A program made the translations under genes and the position numbers. 64,000 nucleotides of DNA from contig CAIRMO010000109.1 in NCBI GenBank assembly GCA_903879705.1, forward strand, positions 39,278 to 103,277, written 5' to 3'. The notes beneath the pieces were generated by a model. That model did not search any database, had not been told where the DNA came from, and saw only the letters and a program-made list of their open reading frames with translations. This document shows positions 44,784 to 55,167 of this stretch, in pieces. Numbering within the stretch: the stretch's first letter is position 1; each line of letters starts with the position of its first letter. The DNA is from an uncultured Candidatus Competibacteraceae bacterium (GTDB lineage Bacteria; Pseudomonadota; Gammaproteobacteria; Competibacterales; Competibacteraceae).

Positions 44784-45596
44784 ATGAAAATGGTACATCC
44801 AAAACTTGTAGCGAAAATTGAATCAGAAGAGCCTGCACTGCGATTAGCAGTTCTTATCGACGCGGATAATGCACAAGCTGCTGTTATTGAAGGACTCTTA
44901 GCGGAAGTCGCACGTTTTGGTGAAGCAACTGTTAAACGCATATACGGTGATTTCACGGCACCAACAAGCGCATCATGGAAAAAGGTACTTCAAAAATATG
45001 CAATTAAACCGGTACAGCAGTTTGCCTATACCACTGGAAAAAATGCAACAGACAGCACATTGATCATTGAAGCTATGGATTTGCTTTATACACGCAAGTT
45101 TGATGGATTTTGTTTAGTTACCAGTGATAGCGATTTTACTGGTCTAGCAATGCGTCTCAGAGAAGAAGGACTTACTGTGTTAGGCTTTGGTGAACAAAAA
45201 ACACCAGAAGCTTTCAGAAATGCTTGTCATAAATTCATTCTTACGGAAGTGCTTCGACCTGCTGTACAAGAAATTACTTTGCCTTTACTGAAAATAGAAA
45301 ATTTACAAAAACCAATAATTGACTCATCAAAAAATGAACTTCATAAACCACCACAGCTAGATTTCCCAAAAAAATTTGTATTGGATGCATTAGAACAGTC
45401 AAGTGATGACGCGGGTTGGGCACATCTTGGAACTTTCGGTAGCTATTTAACTAAATTACAGCCAGATTTTGATTCTCGTGTATATGGATATAAAAAGCTT
45501 TCTGATCTTGTAAAAGCAATGATTGACATTTTTGTAACTGAAGAAAGAACAGCAGTTGGTTCTACCCAGAAAACATTATATGTCCGAGCAAAGTAA
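44784..45596 (+). CDS. NYN (PIN-like) domain protein with OST-HTH/LOTUS domain
   Basis: 270 aa. The N-terminal NYN domain (about 20-155) has the expected acidic residues: LAVLIDADNAQ, then ATDSTLIIEAMDLLY and FCLVTSDSDFTGLAMRLRE. These form the metal-binding site of NYN/LabA-type ribonucleases. The C-terminus (about 195-268) looks like an OST-HTH/LOTUS RNA-binding domain (FVLDALEQSSDDAGWAHLG, YGYKKLSDLVKAM). Predicted RNA-cleaving or RNA-regulating protein. Its A+T-rich composition differs from the ribosomal operon before it, suggesting acquisition. Confidence 0.85.
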   Translation: MKMVHPKLVAKIESEEPALRLAVLIDADNAQAAVIEGLLAEVARFGEATVKRIYGDFTAPTSASWKKVLQKYAIKPVQQFAYTTGKNATDSTLIIEAMDLLYTRKFDGFCLVTSDSDFTGLAMRLREEGLTVLGFGEQKTPEAFRNACHKFILTEVLRPAVQEITLPLLKIENLQKPIIDSSKNELHKPPQLDFPKKFVLDALEQSSDDAGWAHLGTFGSYLTKLQPDFDSRVYGYKKLSDLVKAMIDIFVTEERTAVGSTQKTLYVRAK

Positions 45597-45743
45597 TTCG
45601 CTCTATAGGCAAAGCAAGACGAGTTAGCGCAGCATACGCCTAGCCTAACTGGCTGCTGCACCGGAGACCGCGTTATTGTCTGTTGTGGGTGTGATGTAAA
45701 GGACAGCAAAGCGCGGCCCCAGTGATTGCCAAAGAGATGCTGA

Positions 45744-46028
45744 ATGGAATTTGAATGGGATTTAAAAAAAGCGCATATAAACACTAAAAAGCATGGTGTT
45801 ACTTTCGATGAAGCGAAGATGGTCTTTAATGACACATTGGCTTATATTTTTGATGACGAATGGAATTCGTTTGAAAAGAAAAGAGAATTAATTATTGGAC
45901 ATTCAACTAACTAAAGACTTCTGATTGTGTCTTTTACGGAAAGATCACAACGAGTTATCAGAATAATCAGTGCAAGGCAAACCACGGCAAAAGAGCGTAA
46001 AGATTATGAAAAGCAAAGAACACCTTAA
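45744..46028 (+). pseudogene. brnT: BrnT-type toxin (DUF497) with in-frame stop
   Basis: The frame starts EFEWDLKKAHINTKKHGVTF, typical of BrnT RelE-fold toxins, and is stopped by TAA at 45912-45914 after GHSTN. The same frame continues past the stop as RLLIVSFTERSQRVIRIISA, then RQTTAKERKDYE, the rest of a BrnT protein, to a stop at 46026-46028. So a single nonsense change (or a sequencing error) splits an otherwise complete toxin of about 94 aa. The antitoxin gene overlaps its 3' end. Confidence 0.8.
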
Positions 46029-46236
46029 AGAAAAACGAGATATTCTACCTGAATATAACTTTGATTACTCAAAGGCAAAGCCTAACAGATTTGTTGCTGT
46101 GCAACCGCAAGCACAGGTTACTGTGACTTTAGACCCTGATGTAGCGAGAATTTTTACGACATCCGAAGCGGTAAATAAAGTTTTAAGAGCTATTTTAGTA
46201 GCATTGCCTGATTCTAAGCCCCATGAAAAAATTTGA
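46006..46236 (+). CDS. brnA: BrnA-type antitoxin
   Basis: 76 aa from the ATG at 46006, overlapping the toxin end by 23 nt. The middle and C-terminus (VTVTLDPDVARIFTTSEAVN, KVLRAIL) fit the ribbon-helix-helix-like BrnA family that follows BrnT. It should bind the toxin and autoregulate the operon; here the toxin is interrupted while the antitoxin remains open. Confidence 0.75.
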   Translation: MKSKEHLKEKRDILPEYNFDYSKAKPNRFVAVQPQAQVTVTLDPDVARIFTTSEAVNKVLRAILVALPDSKPHEKI

Positions 46237-46295
46237 ACTGGAAACTCAAACAGCTTAACTGTAGCTTGCACCTGACCCCGCACTATAATCCATAA

Positions 46296-46871
<576 letters not shown>

Positions 46872-46984
46872 CCGATTGAAATAAAATGACTTTCTGTTTT
46901 TGGGTATAGAACATCAGTCTTTTATAATCAAGTGGTTGTGCAAATAGCCCGACAGACTCCTAGCGAAACATATCATCAAGATGC

Positions 46985-47108
46985 CAGCAATTCCCGGTCT
47001 CTTTTTGCAGCTTATTAAATCGTAATGCTATTTTTCTCAATGCAACTCTAGTTATACATAAAAAACTTCTTATAAATCAATCACAAATCAAGAGACCGGG
47101 AACTGCTG
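46985..47108 (-). mobile_element. 124-bp MITE, copy 2
   Basis: Exactly the same length as the 33717 copy and about 94% identical in the opposite orientation. TIRs are CAGCAATTCCCGGTCTCTT and CAGCAGTTCCCGGTCTCTT (18 of 19). Flanked by the perfect 9-bp duplication TCAAGATGC (46976-46984 and 47109-47117). Lies between the HicB-HicA chimera and the NRPS. Confidence 0.92.
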
Positions 47109-47183
47109 TCAAGATGCTGAGTAACGACGGTGCCTAACTGTCATCAACGTTCAAGAAATAACAACAAACAAGCCGACCCTACC

Positions 47184-50100
47184 CTACCCCAGAAAACCCT
47201 CTCGCCGCAGATAAGCCACATAGGTCGGGATCAGCGCGGTGTAATCGGCGGAGTAGTTCACCCCCAATGCCGCCAGCGCCGCCAAGGTTGCCGACTGCTC
47301 AACCGGCGGAGCTTCTCCCGATAAATCACCGGTGTAGAACTCCTTGATCTGAGACAGCCCATTATCCTCGCCGATAGTCGTCAACCGCGGTTGCCAGTCC
47401 GCCGGCGGCTCGGCCACCGCCGGAAAGCCGCACGTCGCCAGCTTTTGGAAAAACTCCTGCTGACCCAGCGTGTTCGGATTACTAAGATTGGCGACCAGCA
47501 CCCCGGTCCGCGGTGCCAGCATCAGGGCGACAATGGCCTGCGCCAGCACATCCACCGGGGTCATTTCCACCGGAGAGGCCACCGCCGGAAACGCTCCCAG
47601 TTGCAGACAGCCCTGATTAAACAGCCAGAAATGGTTGTGGGCATAATTGCTGAACCCGGTGGTGCTGTGACCGGTGATATTGCCGGGACGGGCAATCACC
47701 GCCGGCAGACCATAACGGGCTGCGCACTGGGCGACGAGCTGCTCGCCCACCCATTTAGTCAGGAGGTAGCCGTTATCGACCACCGGCAGGTTGGGAAGAA
47801 TGGCCTCAGCGGCGCAGGTCACGCCCTCCAGCGCGGTGGCGACCGAGAGCGTGGAGACGAAACAGAACGGCTTCTGTTTTTCGGTCAGTGCCAGTTCAAG
47901 CAAGGTCTGGGTGCTATCGACATTAGCCGCTTTCATTGTTGCATAGCTGTGCAGGTGATGAACAAAAGCGCCACAATGCAAAACAGCGTCCACTTCAGTC
48001 GCCAACCGCTGCCTGACCGCATCCGTCAGCCCCAACTCCGGCAGCGCCAGATCGCCCGGAACGATCCGCACTCGCGCCAGATCGGCGCTCAGTCCGGCCG
48101 TTTCAAGCTGCTTGCGCAGGGTTTCCAGACCGGCCGCTTCGTCACGGCAGCGCAGCAGGCAATCCACGGTCTCGACCTGACGGGTCAGTTCAGCCAGCAG
48201 GAAAATACCCAGAAAACCGCTCGCTCCGGTGAGTAAAACCGTGCGCGGCCTCGTCAACTCAACCGGTTTAGGCGCAGGCTGTGCGATAAAAATACCGGCT
48301 TGAGCCTCCTGAATCGCCTGCTGGATATGGCTAATCTTGTGCCCGGCGGCCAGCGCCTCAATCGTTGGTGCGCCATAAAACTCGCCCATCGCGAATTCCA
48401 GCCCCAGCCGTTTGCGTACCTCCGCCTGCATCCGCACCGCCAACAGGGAATTGCCACCAACCCGGAAAAAGCTCTCATCCCGGCCCATGCCTCGGAACCG
48501 CAGAATATCCTCCCAAATTTCGGCAATCTGCTGTTCCAGGCCGGCGCGAGGCGGATGGGCGCTGACTTTCCCGGCAATCGCCGGCAGCGCTTTGCGGTCG
48601 ATCTTGCCGCTCGGCGACGCGGGCAGCGCCGCCAGCCGCACGAAGAAGGCCGGGATCATGTAATCCGGCAGCAGCCGGGCCAGATGCTGGCGCATGGCGT
48701 CTTCGTCCAGATCGTGGCCGGCGACGTAATAGGCCGCCAGATAACGGTGATCGCCTTCACCCTTGGTCGCGCAGGCCACTTGCCGAAGCTCTGGGAACGC
48801 CCCCAGCGCGGTTTCGATTTCCCCCAGTTCAATGCGGAACCCGCGCAGCTTGATTTGGGCGTCATTGCGGCCAAAAAACTCAATCGTGCCCTCCGGCAGG
48901 TACCGCCCCAGATCGCCGGTGAGGTAGATCTGGGCATAGGGTGAACCACCAAGCGGATCGAGGATGAACCGTTCCATCGTCAAGTCATCGCGATTGAGAT
49001 AGCCCCGCGCCAGCCCATCGCCGCCGATACAGATTTCCCCGATCGTTCCCTGGGGTACCGGCTGGCGATAACGGTTGAGCAGATAGAGCCGGTAGCCGGC
49101 CAGCGGTTTGCCGATCATGCGGGGATTGGCACCCGGCAGAATCTGGCCGAGTGAAGCCATCACCGTGGTTTCGGTCGGGCCGTACAGGCTGAACAGCCGG
49201 GTCTGGCGCGACCACCAGTCGGCGGTGGGTTCGTCGATCACATCACCGCCGAAGCCGATCATCCGTAGCGCCGGCAGCGGTTCCCTCGGCAGGTTCTGCA
49301 ATACCACCGGGGACAGCACCACATGAGTCACGCCCTGGTCGCGCAGGGTTTGATGCAGCGCCACCGGGTCCTTGCGGGTCGCTTCCGGGATGATCACCAA
49401 GGTCCGGCCGGTCAGCAGGCACAGGAACAGTTCCAGCACACTGGCGTCGAAATTCATTGACGCGATCAGCGAACCAATGCCGTCTTCCGCAAAATCCAGC
49501 GCGGGAACCGTCGCCAGCGCCAGGCGCACCACGCTGCTATGTTCGATCATCACCCCCTTGGGCTGGCCGGTCGAACCGGAGGTATGGATGATGTAAGCCA
49601 GCGTGTCCGGCGCAACCGGCGGCAACGGTGCAGCAGGCTCAATGGCTATCGCCAGCGGATCGATGAAGTTCAAATGCGCCAGCCCCATGTTCGACAAGGC
49701 CGCACGGCTGACCGTATCGGCGGCCACGAAGCGCACCGCGCAATTTTCGACGAAGAACCGCAATCGCTCCGGCGGATAGCTGGGGTCAAGCGGGACATAG
49801 GCGCAGCCGAGCTTGAGAATCGCCAGCACCGTCGCCACCAGTCCCTCGCTTTTTTGCAGACTCAAGCCGATGCGGGAGCCGGGCGCGACTTGGCGGGACA
49901 GTCCGGCGGCAATGCCGTCGCTCCAGTCGGCCAGTTCCCGGTAGCTGGTTTGATGGGATTCAAAGATCAGCGCCGGATGATCCGGGCGGGTCTGCACCAT
50001 CGCGGCAAACTGGGCCGGAATGCTGGTGTCGGGCGTCTCGAGGTGCGGGCCACAGGCCAAATCGAGAAAGTGGGTCAAGTCGGCTTCAGATTGATAGGTC

Positions 50101-53100
50101 AGTTCACTGACCCGCGCCTCTGGCCGGCGGGCGGCGGCAGTGACCAACGTGTTAAATACGTTCAGAAAGCCTGCCACGGTCTCAGGCCGGAACAGTGAAC
50201 CGTCGAATTCAATCCGCCCCTCAATCGCGCCATCGCTGCTTTGGTAGAAAATGCCGGTCAGGTCGGCTTTTGAAGTCAGCGAGGGCAACTCATCGGCTTG
50301 GTAGGTCGCCCCGCCAAAGCCGCCTTCCAGACCGATGCCGCTTTGCAGGCTGAAAATGAGATTGAGCGCGTCCAGCCCGGCGATTTCGGCGTCGTAAGGC
50401 GTGGCCAGCAAATGCTCCTTGTCATCGATCATCTGGCGATGCACCGCCAGCGCCAAGTCGCGGAACGAGTGCTGCGGCCGCACCGTTTGGCGGAGAAACC
50501 CCATCGTGACGAACATCCCGTAAATCTCTTCGCTACCCGGAATGTCCCGCCCGGCATAGGGATAGCCGCACACCAGCTCTTCCTGCCCGCTCAAGCGCCA
50601 AATCCAGGTCAGAAACAGGGCAAACAGCACCGGCGGCAGGGTAATGTTCTGGGCGTCGGCAAAGGTCTTGAGTTCTGCGACCACCTCCGGCGCAAAGCGC
50701 AACCGCAGCGCAGCATTGGCATTGGCCTGCTTCTGCCGGAAATCGGTGGGCAGTTCGGTATGAGCGTCCACCGCCGCCAGCTTGGTTTTCCAATAGGCGA
50801 TGGAATCGGCAAACGGTTGACTGTCCGGCAGACAGCGCGCCCAGAGGCAGTAATCAAACCAGTTCAGCCGTAGGCCGACGGGCCGCCCTTCATAACGGTC
50901 AGCCAGTTCTTGGAGGAAAAGATTCAGCGACCAGCCGTCAAAAATGGCGTGATGAACGCAAAACACCAAGGTCGTGGCGCTATCGGCGGTACACATAATT
51001 TCTGCCCGCCATAACGGCGCGTGCGCTACTCCCAACGGTTCCACCCGCAACGCTTCGGCGCGGGCGGTCATGCCGGCAGGGGTGGCATCGACCAACGGGA
51101 TCGTCGGCAGCGTCAGATCCGCCGCTTTAAGCCAGATGCGGTCGTGCTGCTCAGTGAAGGCGGCGCGAAACACCGGGTGCGCCTCCAGCAAATCATGGAA
51201 GGCTTGCCGCAGCCGCAGCGGATGAATTTCCGGGGAAAAATCGACCCGTATTACGATGTTATAGGTGTTGTCATCGGGAAAACGTATCGTCCGGCTGTAG
51301 ATCAGCCCAATCAGCCGGTTATCCATCGGCGCGGCTAACTGGCGGGTCGCGATGAGTGGCGGCAGGGTGATTTGCGTCTGCGGCGTCCCCCGCACCTGTT
51401 CGCAGAAATCGGCCAGAACCGGGTGTTCAAATAATTGCCTGGGCCGAATGGTGTTGCCCAACGCTGCGCTCAGTCGGCTACAGACCAGCGCCGCGAGCAG
51501 GGAATGTCCACCCAAGTGGAAAAAATGGCTGGTCGCACCGAGGGTAGCCGGCGCGACATTCAGCACCGTCGCCCACAGCTCGCGCACCTGCTGTTCCAGT
51601 TTATCCAGCAAGCGGGCACCGACCGGCGCCTGATCAGGCGTCGGCATCGGCAGCCGGGTACGGTCGATCTTGCCACTCAGGTTCAGCGGGAAAGCGGGAA
51701 TCGGGATCAGGAAGGCCGGAATCATATAATGCGGCAGCCGTTTCGCCAGCCGTTCCCGCAGCGTCTCCGCCGCCAGGCCCGCCGTGACATACCAGGCCAG
51801 CAGCGCCTTGCTGCCTTGATAGTCAAATACGCCGACATAAACGCCCTTCACCTCGGGCTGCTCGGCCATGATGCTTTCAATGTCGCCCAGTTCGATGCGG
51901 AAGCCGCGAATCTTGACCTGAAAATCGCTACGGCCCAGAAACTCCAGATCGCCATTGGGCAGGAACCGGCCCAGATCGCCGGTTCGATAGATGCGTCCCG
52001 GCCCATAGGGATTAGGCCGGAATTTCTGCGCGGTCAGTTCGGGTCGCCCCAGGTATTCACGCGCAACCGCTGGACCGCCGATGCCGATTTCGCCGATGCC
52101 GCCCAGCGGCGTCAACTGTTCGTCGCTATCCAGCAAGTAGGTCTGGTAACCCGGCAGCGGGCGACCCAGTTGATTGGCCGCCTTGTAGCCACCCATCCGG
52201 TTGACCGTGGCCAGCACGGTGGTCTCAGTGGGGCCGTAGATATTGGCCAGTTCGACCGCTTTCGACCAGAACCGGACCGTCTCCTCATCGCTGGCTTCCC
52301 CACCACAAAAGATGGTGGTCAAGTCCGGCAAGGGGTGGCGCGGCAACAGCCGCAGCAGGGCCGGCGGGACGAAGGCGTGGGTAATGCGGCCCTCCCGGAG
52401 CAGGCGGAACACCGCTTCCGGATCGGCCCGCGCCTCGCTGGGGGCCACGATCAGTTCACCGCCGTGGGTCAGCGGGTTGAAGATTTCCAGCACGCTGGCG
52501 TCAAAATTGACCGAGGCGAATTGCAGCCAGCGACTGCCCGGCCCGCGTTCCCACACGCCTTCCAGCGAGGCGACGAAATGGGCCAACATCCCCCGTTCAA
52601 TCACGACGCCCTTGGGTTTACCGGTGGTGCCGGAGGTGTAAATCACATAGGCGATCCGGCGGGCGGTCTCTGCCGAATCGACCGGGATCGGCAAGGGAAC
52701 TGGCACATCCAGCAAATCCTCAATCGCGCACACCGGGCAATCGACCATCGCGGCGATGGTGTCACGGGTGGCCGCATCGGCGATCACCACCGCCAGTTGG
52801 GCATCACTGGCGATGAAGCCAAGGCGCTCGGCGGGCATTTGCGGGTCCAGCGGCAGATAACCGGCACCCGTCGCCAGCACCCCGAAAATAGCCTGAATCA
52901 TCCGTTCACTGCGCGACAGGCAAATCCCGATTAGCGGCTCGGCATGACTGGCGCAATGGGTTTGCAGATGAGCAGCGACCGATCCAGCCGACTGGGAAAG
53001 CTGGGCGTAGCTCAGGTGGACATCGCCGAAACTCAGCGCAGGAGCGTCTGGATGCCGGGCGCAGGCGGCGGCGAATTGCACCAGCACATCGACGGCAGGC

Positions 53101-54407
53101 GTAACCAGCGCGCCGCCGTCGGCCAACGTCAGCGCTTGATGCTGCAAGGGTTCGGTAAACAGCCGGAGCGCGGCAACCGGCCGATCCAGGTCTTCGGGCA
53201 GGTGATCGAGCAGCGCCAGGTAATGGGCAAAGGCCATGTTCAGGCCGGAGATGTCCTGCGGGGAGCGGGCCAGTACATGGAAAGCGATGCAGTCACGAAG
53301 GTCGAAGTGGATCGCAATATCTTCGCTTTCCAGCCGGTGAGAGAAAAACGGCAACAGGGTGGTGGTAATCCCATCCAGCGCCAGTTCCCGATAAGGCAAG
53401 GTGTCCTCGTCGAACAGGACGTTGGTCGGCCAGCGATAACCCGGGTTGAGCCGCAGCAGTTCCCGGATCACTTCCCGCGACGGAATGTCAGAATGAAACC
53501 GAGCCTGGGTGAACAGCCACGCCGCCCGACGAAGGAACCCGGCAACCGACTGTTCGGGCACCAGCAGACTTTTGAATATCGGCTTGTTTTCGTTGAATCC
53601 GATCTGATCGGGCGAACCGGTGCGGATCCGGTGGCAATAAGCGGTCAGCACGGTCTCGTTGCGGGTCACCCGGAACAGGAACAGGTGAAAGGCAAACAGC
53701 AGCAAATGGTCGAGACCGATGTCCAGTTTTTGGGCCAACTGAGCCAGTGTAGCGGTGCGGGCTTCGGACAGGGTAAAACTAAAATAAGTGTCGGCCAGAT
53801 CGCTTTCCAGCCGGGCTGGGCGCCACTCAAAGGCGGCGTCCCGCGCCAGTTGCAACCAGAAGCGCAGGCTCTCCGCGTACTGCGTCCCGGCCAGATGGTG
53901 CTTTTCGGTCTCAATCAGAATGTCCTGGGGCAGACCCAGCGTCTCTGGCAATTCCCCGTCCTGATAAGCCGTGGACAGCGCGGCAAACAAGGGTTTGAGG
54001 GAGAAGCGGTCGATCAGCGCCGGGTGACAGACAAAGACCAGATGATTGAAAGGCTGGCCCCGCAGCAGGCAAAACAGATACGGTGCGCCGCCGTCCAGCC
54101 GAAAGCGGCGGTTACGGTAATTTTCGATCAGTGCGTAAACGGTTTCCTGTCCGCCGGTACTGGCGTCGATCACCCTCAATTCACCCTGATGATCAGGACT
54201 CAGGAAGATTTGCCAGGCATCGTCTACCTTCAGAAATTTATAAGCGAACGGGAGACAGCACCGAATCACCTGTTGCACCGCCCGGCTTAACCGCGCCTCG
54301 TCCAGCGGGCCTTCCAGCCGAAATACGGCGCAGCGGTTGCCGCCGTATTCGGTCGTTTCCAGCATCAGCAATTGATTTTGGGTGAGTTCAAACGTCTGAA
54401 ATTTCAT
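47184..54407 (-). CDS. Nonribosomal peptide synthetase C-A-T-C-A-T-R
   Basis: 2407 aa. Domains in order: condensation-like (1-430), adenylation 1 (about 440-935; YVIYTSGTTGKPKGV, IYGPTETTV), carrier 1 (Ser near 966 in LGGHSLLA), condensation 2 (about 1025-1460; active HHAIFDG near 1154), adenylation 2 (about 1470-1950; IIHTSGSTGQPKGV), carrier 2 (VGGNSLLA near 1984) and a thioester reductase (about 2055-2400; LLTGASGFLG, GYLLTKWVGE). The reductase replaces a thioesterase, so the product should leave as a dipeptide aldehyde or alcohol. The first C domain has CHPALID where HHxxxDG is expected and may be inactive or a loading variant. Specificity residues read by eye (235/236/239...): A1 D-A-L-F-F-G-I-V-L, A2 D-A-L-V-G-G-L-V-M, suggesting hydrophobic amino acids only loosely. 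No PPTase, MbtH or transporter adjoins. Confidence 0.95.
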   Translation of the reverse strand: MKFQTFELTQNQLLMLETTEYGGNRCAVFRLEGPLDEARLSRAVQQVIRCCLPFAYKFLKVDDAWQIFLSPDHQGELRVIDASTGGQETVYALIENYRNRRFRLDGGAPYLFCLLRGQPFNHLVFVCHPALIDRFSLKPLFAALSTAYQDGELPETLGLPQDILIETEKHHLAGTQYAESLRFWLQLARDAAFEWRPARLESDLADTYFSFTLSEARTATLAQLAQKLDIGLDHLLLFAFHLFLFRVTRNETVLTAYCHRIRTGSPDQIGFNENKPIFKSLLVPEQSVAGFLRRAAWLFTQARFHSDIPSREVIRELLRLNPGYRWPTNVLFDEDTLPYRELALDGITTTLLPFFSHRLESEDIAIHFDLRDCIAFHVLARSPQDISGLNMAFAHYLALLDHLPEDLDRPVAALRLFTEPLQHQALTLADGGALVTPAVDVLVQFAAACARHPDAPALSFGDVHLSYAQLSQSAGSVAAHLQTHCASHAEPLIGICLSRSERMIQAIFGVLATGAGYLPLDPQMPAERLGFIASDAQLAVVIADAATRDTIAAMVDCPVCAIEDLLDVPVPLPIPVDSAETARRIAYVIYTSGTTGKPKGVVIERGMLAHFVASLEGVWERGPGSRWLQFASVNFDASVLEIFNPLTHGGELIVAPSEARADPEAVFRLLREGRITHAFVPPALLRLLPRHPLPDLTTIFCGGEASDEETVRFWSKAVELANIYGPTETTVLATVNRMGGYKAANQLGRPLPGYQTYLLDSDEQLTPLGGIGEIGIGGPAVAREYLGRPELTAQKFRPNPYGPGRIYRTGDLGRFLPNGDLEFLGRSDFQVKIRGFRIELGDIESIMAEQPEVKGVYVGVFDYQGSKALLAWYVTAGLAAETLRERLAKRLPHYMIPAFLIPIPAFPLNLSGKIDRTRLPMPTPDQAPVGARLLDKLEQQVRELWATVLNVAPATLGATSHFFHLGGHSLLAALVCSRLSAALGNTIRPRQLFEHPVLADFCEQVRGTPQTQITLPPLIATRQLAAPMDNRLIGLIYSRTIRFPDDNTYNIVIRVDFSPEIHPLRLRQAFHDLLEAHPVFRAAFTEQHDRIWLKAADLTLPTIPLVDATPAGMTARAEALRVEPLGVAHAPLWRAEIMCTADSATTLVFCVHHAIFDGWSLNLFLQELADRYEGRPVGLRLNWFDYCLWARCLPDSQPFADSIAYWKTKLAAVDAHTELPTDFRQKQANANAALRLRFAPEVVAELKTFADAQNITLPPVLFALFLTWIWRLSGQEELVCGYPYAGRDIPGSEEIYGMFVTMGFLRQTVRPQHSFRDLALAVHRQMIDDKEHLLATPYDAEIAGLDALNLIFSLQSGIGLEGGFGGATYQADELPSLTSKADLTGIFYQSSDGAIEGRIEFDGSLFRPETVAGFLNVFNTLVTAAARRPEARVSELTYQSEADLTHFLDLACGPHLETPDTSIPAQFAAMVQTRPDHPALIFESHQTSYRELADWSDGIAAGLSRQVAPGSRIGLSLQKSEGLVATVLAILKLGCAYVPLDPSYPPERLRFFVENCAVRFVAADTVSRAALSNMGLAHLNFIDPLAIAIEPAAPLPPVAPDTLAYIIHTSGSTGQPKGVMIEHSSVVRLALATVPALDFAEDGIGSLIASMNFDASVLELFLCLLTGRTLVIIPEATRKDPVALHQTLRDQGVTHVVLSPVVLQNLPREPLPALRMIGFGGDVIDEPTADWWSRQTRLFSLYGPTETTVMASLGQILPGANPRMIGKPLAGYRLYLLNRYRQPVPQGTIGEICIGGDGLARGYLNRDDLTMERFILDPLGGSPYAQIYLTGDLGRYLPEGTIEFFGRNDAQIKLRGFRIELGEIETALGAFPELRQVACATKGEGDHRYLAAYYVAGHDLDEDAMRQHLARLLPDYMIPAFFVRLAALPASPSGKIDRKALPAIAGKVSAHPPRAGLEQQIAEIWEDILRFRGMGRDESFFRVGGNSLLAVRMQAEVRKRLGLEFAMGEFYGAPTIEALAAGHKISHIQQAIQEAQAGIFIAQPAPKPVELTRPRTVLLTGASGFLGIFLLAELTRQVETVDCLLRCRDEAAGLETLRKQLETAGLSADLARVRIVPGDLALPELGLTDAVRQRLATEVDAVLHCGAFVHHLHSYATMKAANVDSTQTLLELALTEKQKPFCFVSTLSVATALEGVTCAAEAILPNLPVVDNGYLLTKWVGEQLVAQCAARYGLPAVIARPGNITGHSTTGFSNYAHNHFWLFNQGCLQLGAFPAVASPVEMTPVDVLAQAIVALMLAPRTGVLVANLSNPNTLGQQEFFQKLATCGFPAVAEPPADWQPRLTTIGEDNGLSQIKEFYTGDLSGEAPPVEQSATLAALAALGVNYSADYTALIPTYVAYLRREGFLG

Positions 54408-54581
54408 GTCAATCTCGTTCTTTCATTAAATGCGATGTTTGTTTTCGATGACCGATGATGGCAGGCTGACGCGGTAAACAGCAACCCCTGTTTTACCGAA
54501 TTGCGCGAAAAGCCTCACCTTTCAGAGCGGGGATGGATAACGCGGCGAACGAAGTTCACCTTTTCTCTTTGAATGGTTTAT

Positions 54582-55097
54582 TCAGCGCCGCAACCACCGG
54601 TTGCCCATCAACCCCGCTACACCCAGACTAAAAAACAGCAACAGATTCCATTCCGGCATACTGAAACTCAGCAGGGTCCAGTCCACTTTAGCGCACTCGC
54701 CAGCCCCGGTCAGGACTTCGCGCAAGGTCTCGCCCAACGGAAAAGTTTTCAGCATATAGTCCAGTCCCGGCCCGCAACGCGGCGTTTCTTCCGGCGGCAG
54801 ATGTTGCAACCAGACGTGCCGGGCAGCGATGCCCATGCCAATGCCGGCGACTATCGCGGTCAGTGCGCTATAAACCTTCGCGCCCCAGCCAGCCGGGTTG
54901 TGAATCAGCGCCGCCAGAAACACCAGCCCGACCACCAGTATTGCCAGTCGTTGAAAAATACAAAGCGGACACGGTTCAAGATTCAGATACTGCTGGGCAT
55001 AAACGGCATAACCGAGTCCAGCGGCGCAAATCAGAAACCCGATCGTATTCAGCCGTCGGCGCGAGAGCCATGCCCACATAATTTGAGAATCCGACAT
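54582..55097 (-). CDS. dsbB: Disulfide bond formation protein DsbB
   Basis: 171 aa from the ATG at 55097 (SDSQIMWAWLSRRRLNTIGF). Four membrane helices. The periplasmic loops carry the redox pairs: EPCPLCIFQR (CxxC) and the second-loop Cys in PRCGPGLDYML and GAGECAKVDW. It reoxidises DsbA with quinone in the inner membrane. Its last residues face the NRPS promoter region (no gene in 54408-54581). Confidence 0.94.
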   Translation of the reverse strand: MSDSQIMWAWLSRRRLNTIGFLICAAGLGYAVYAQQYLNLEPCPLCIFQRLAILVVGLVFLAALIHNPAGWGAKVYSALTAIVAGIGMGIAARHVWLQHLPPEETPRCGPGLDYMLKTFPLGETLREVLTGAGECAKVDWTLLSFSMPEWNLLLFFSLGVAGLMGNRWLRR

Positions 55098-55167
55098 GAT
55101 GTGTTTTCCAGTCAACAGCGTTGAAATGAGCGTTGAGGTGCGAGTTGAAGCGCTTTTGCCAGCGGCA

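Noticed and set aside
44750..45760. Integron attC-like core sites around the NYN gene (GTTAGGC upstream, GCCTAAC downstream)
   Set aside because: The partner core sites and paired inner boxes were not found on either side, and no integrase is present.
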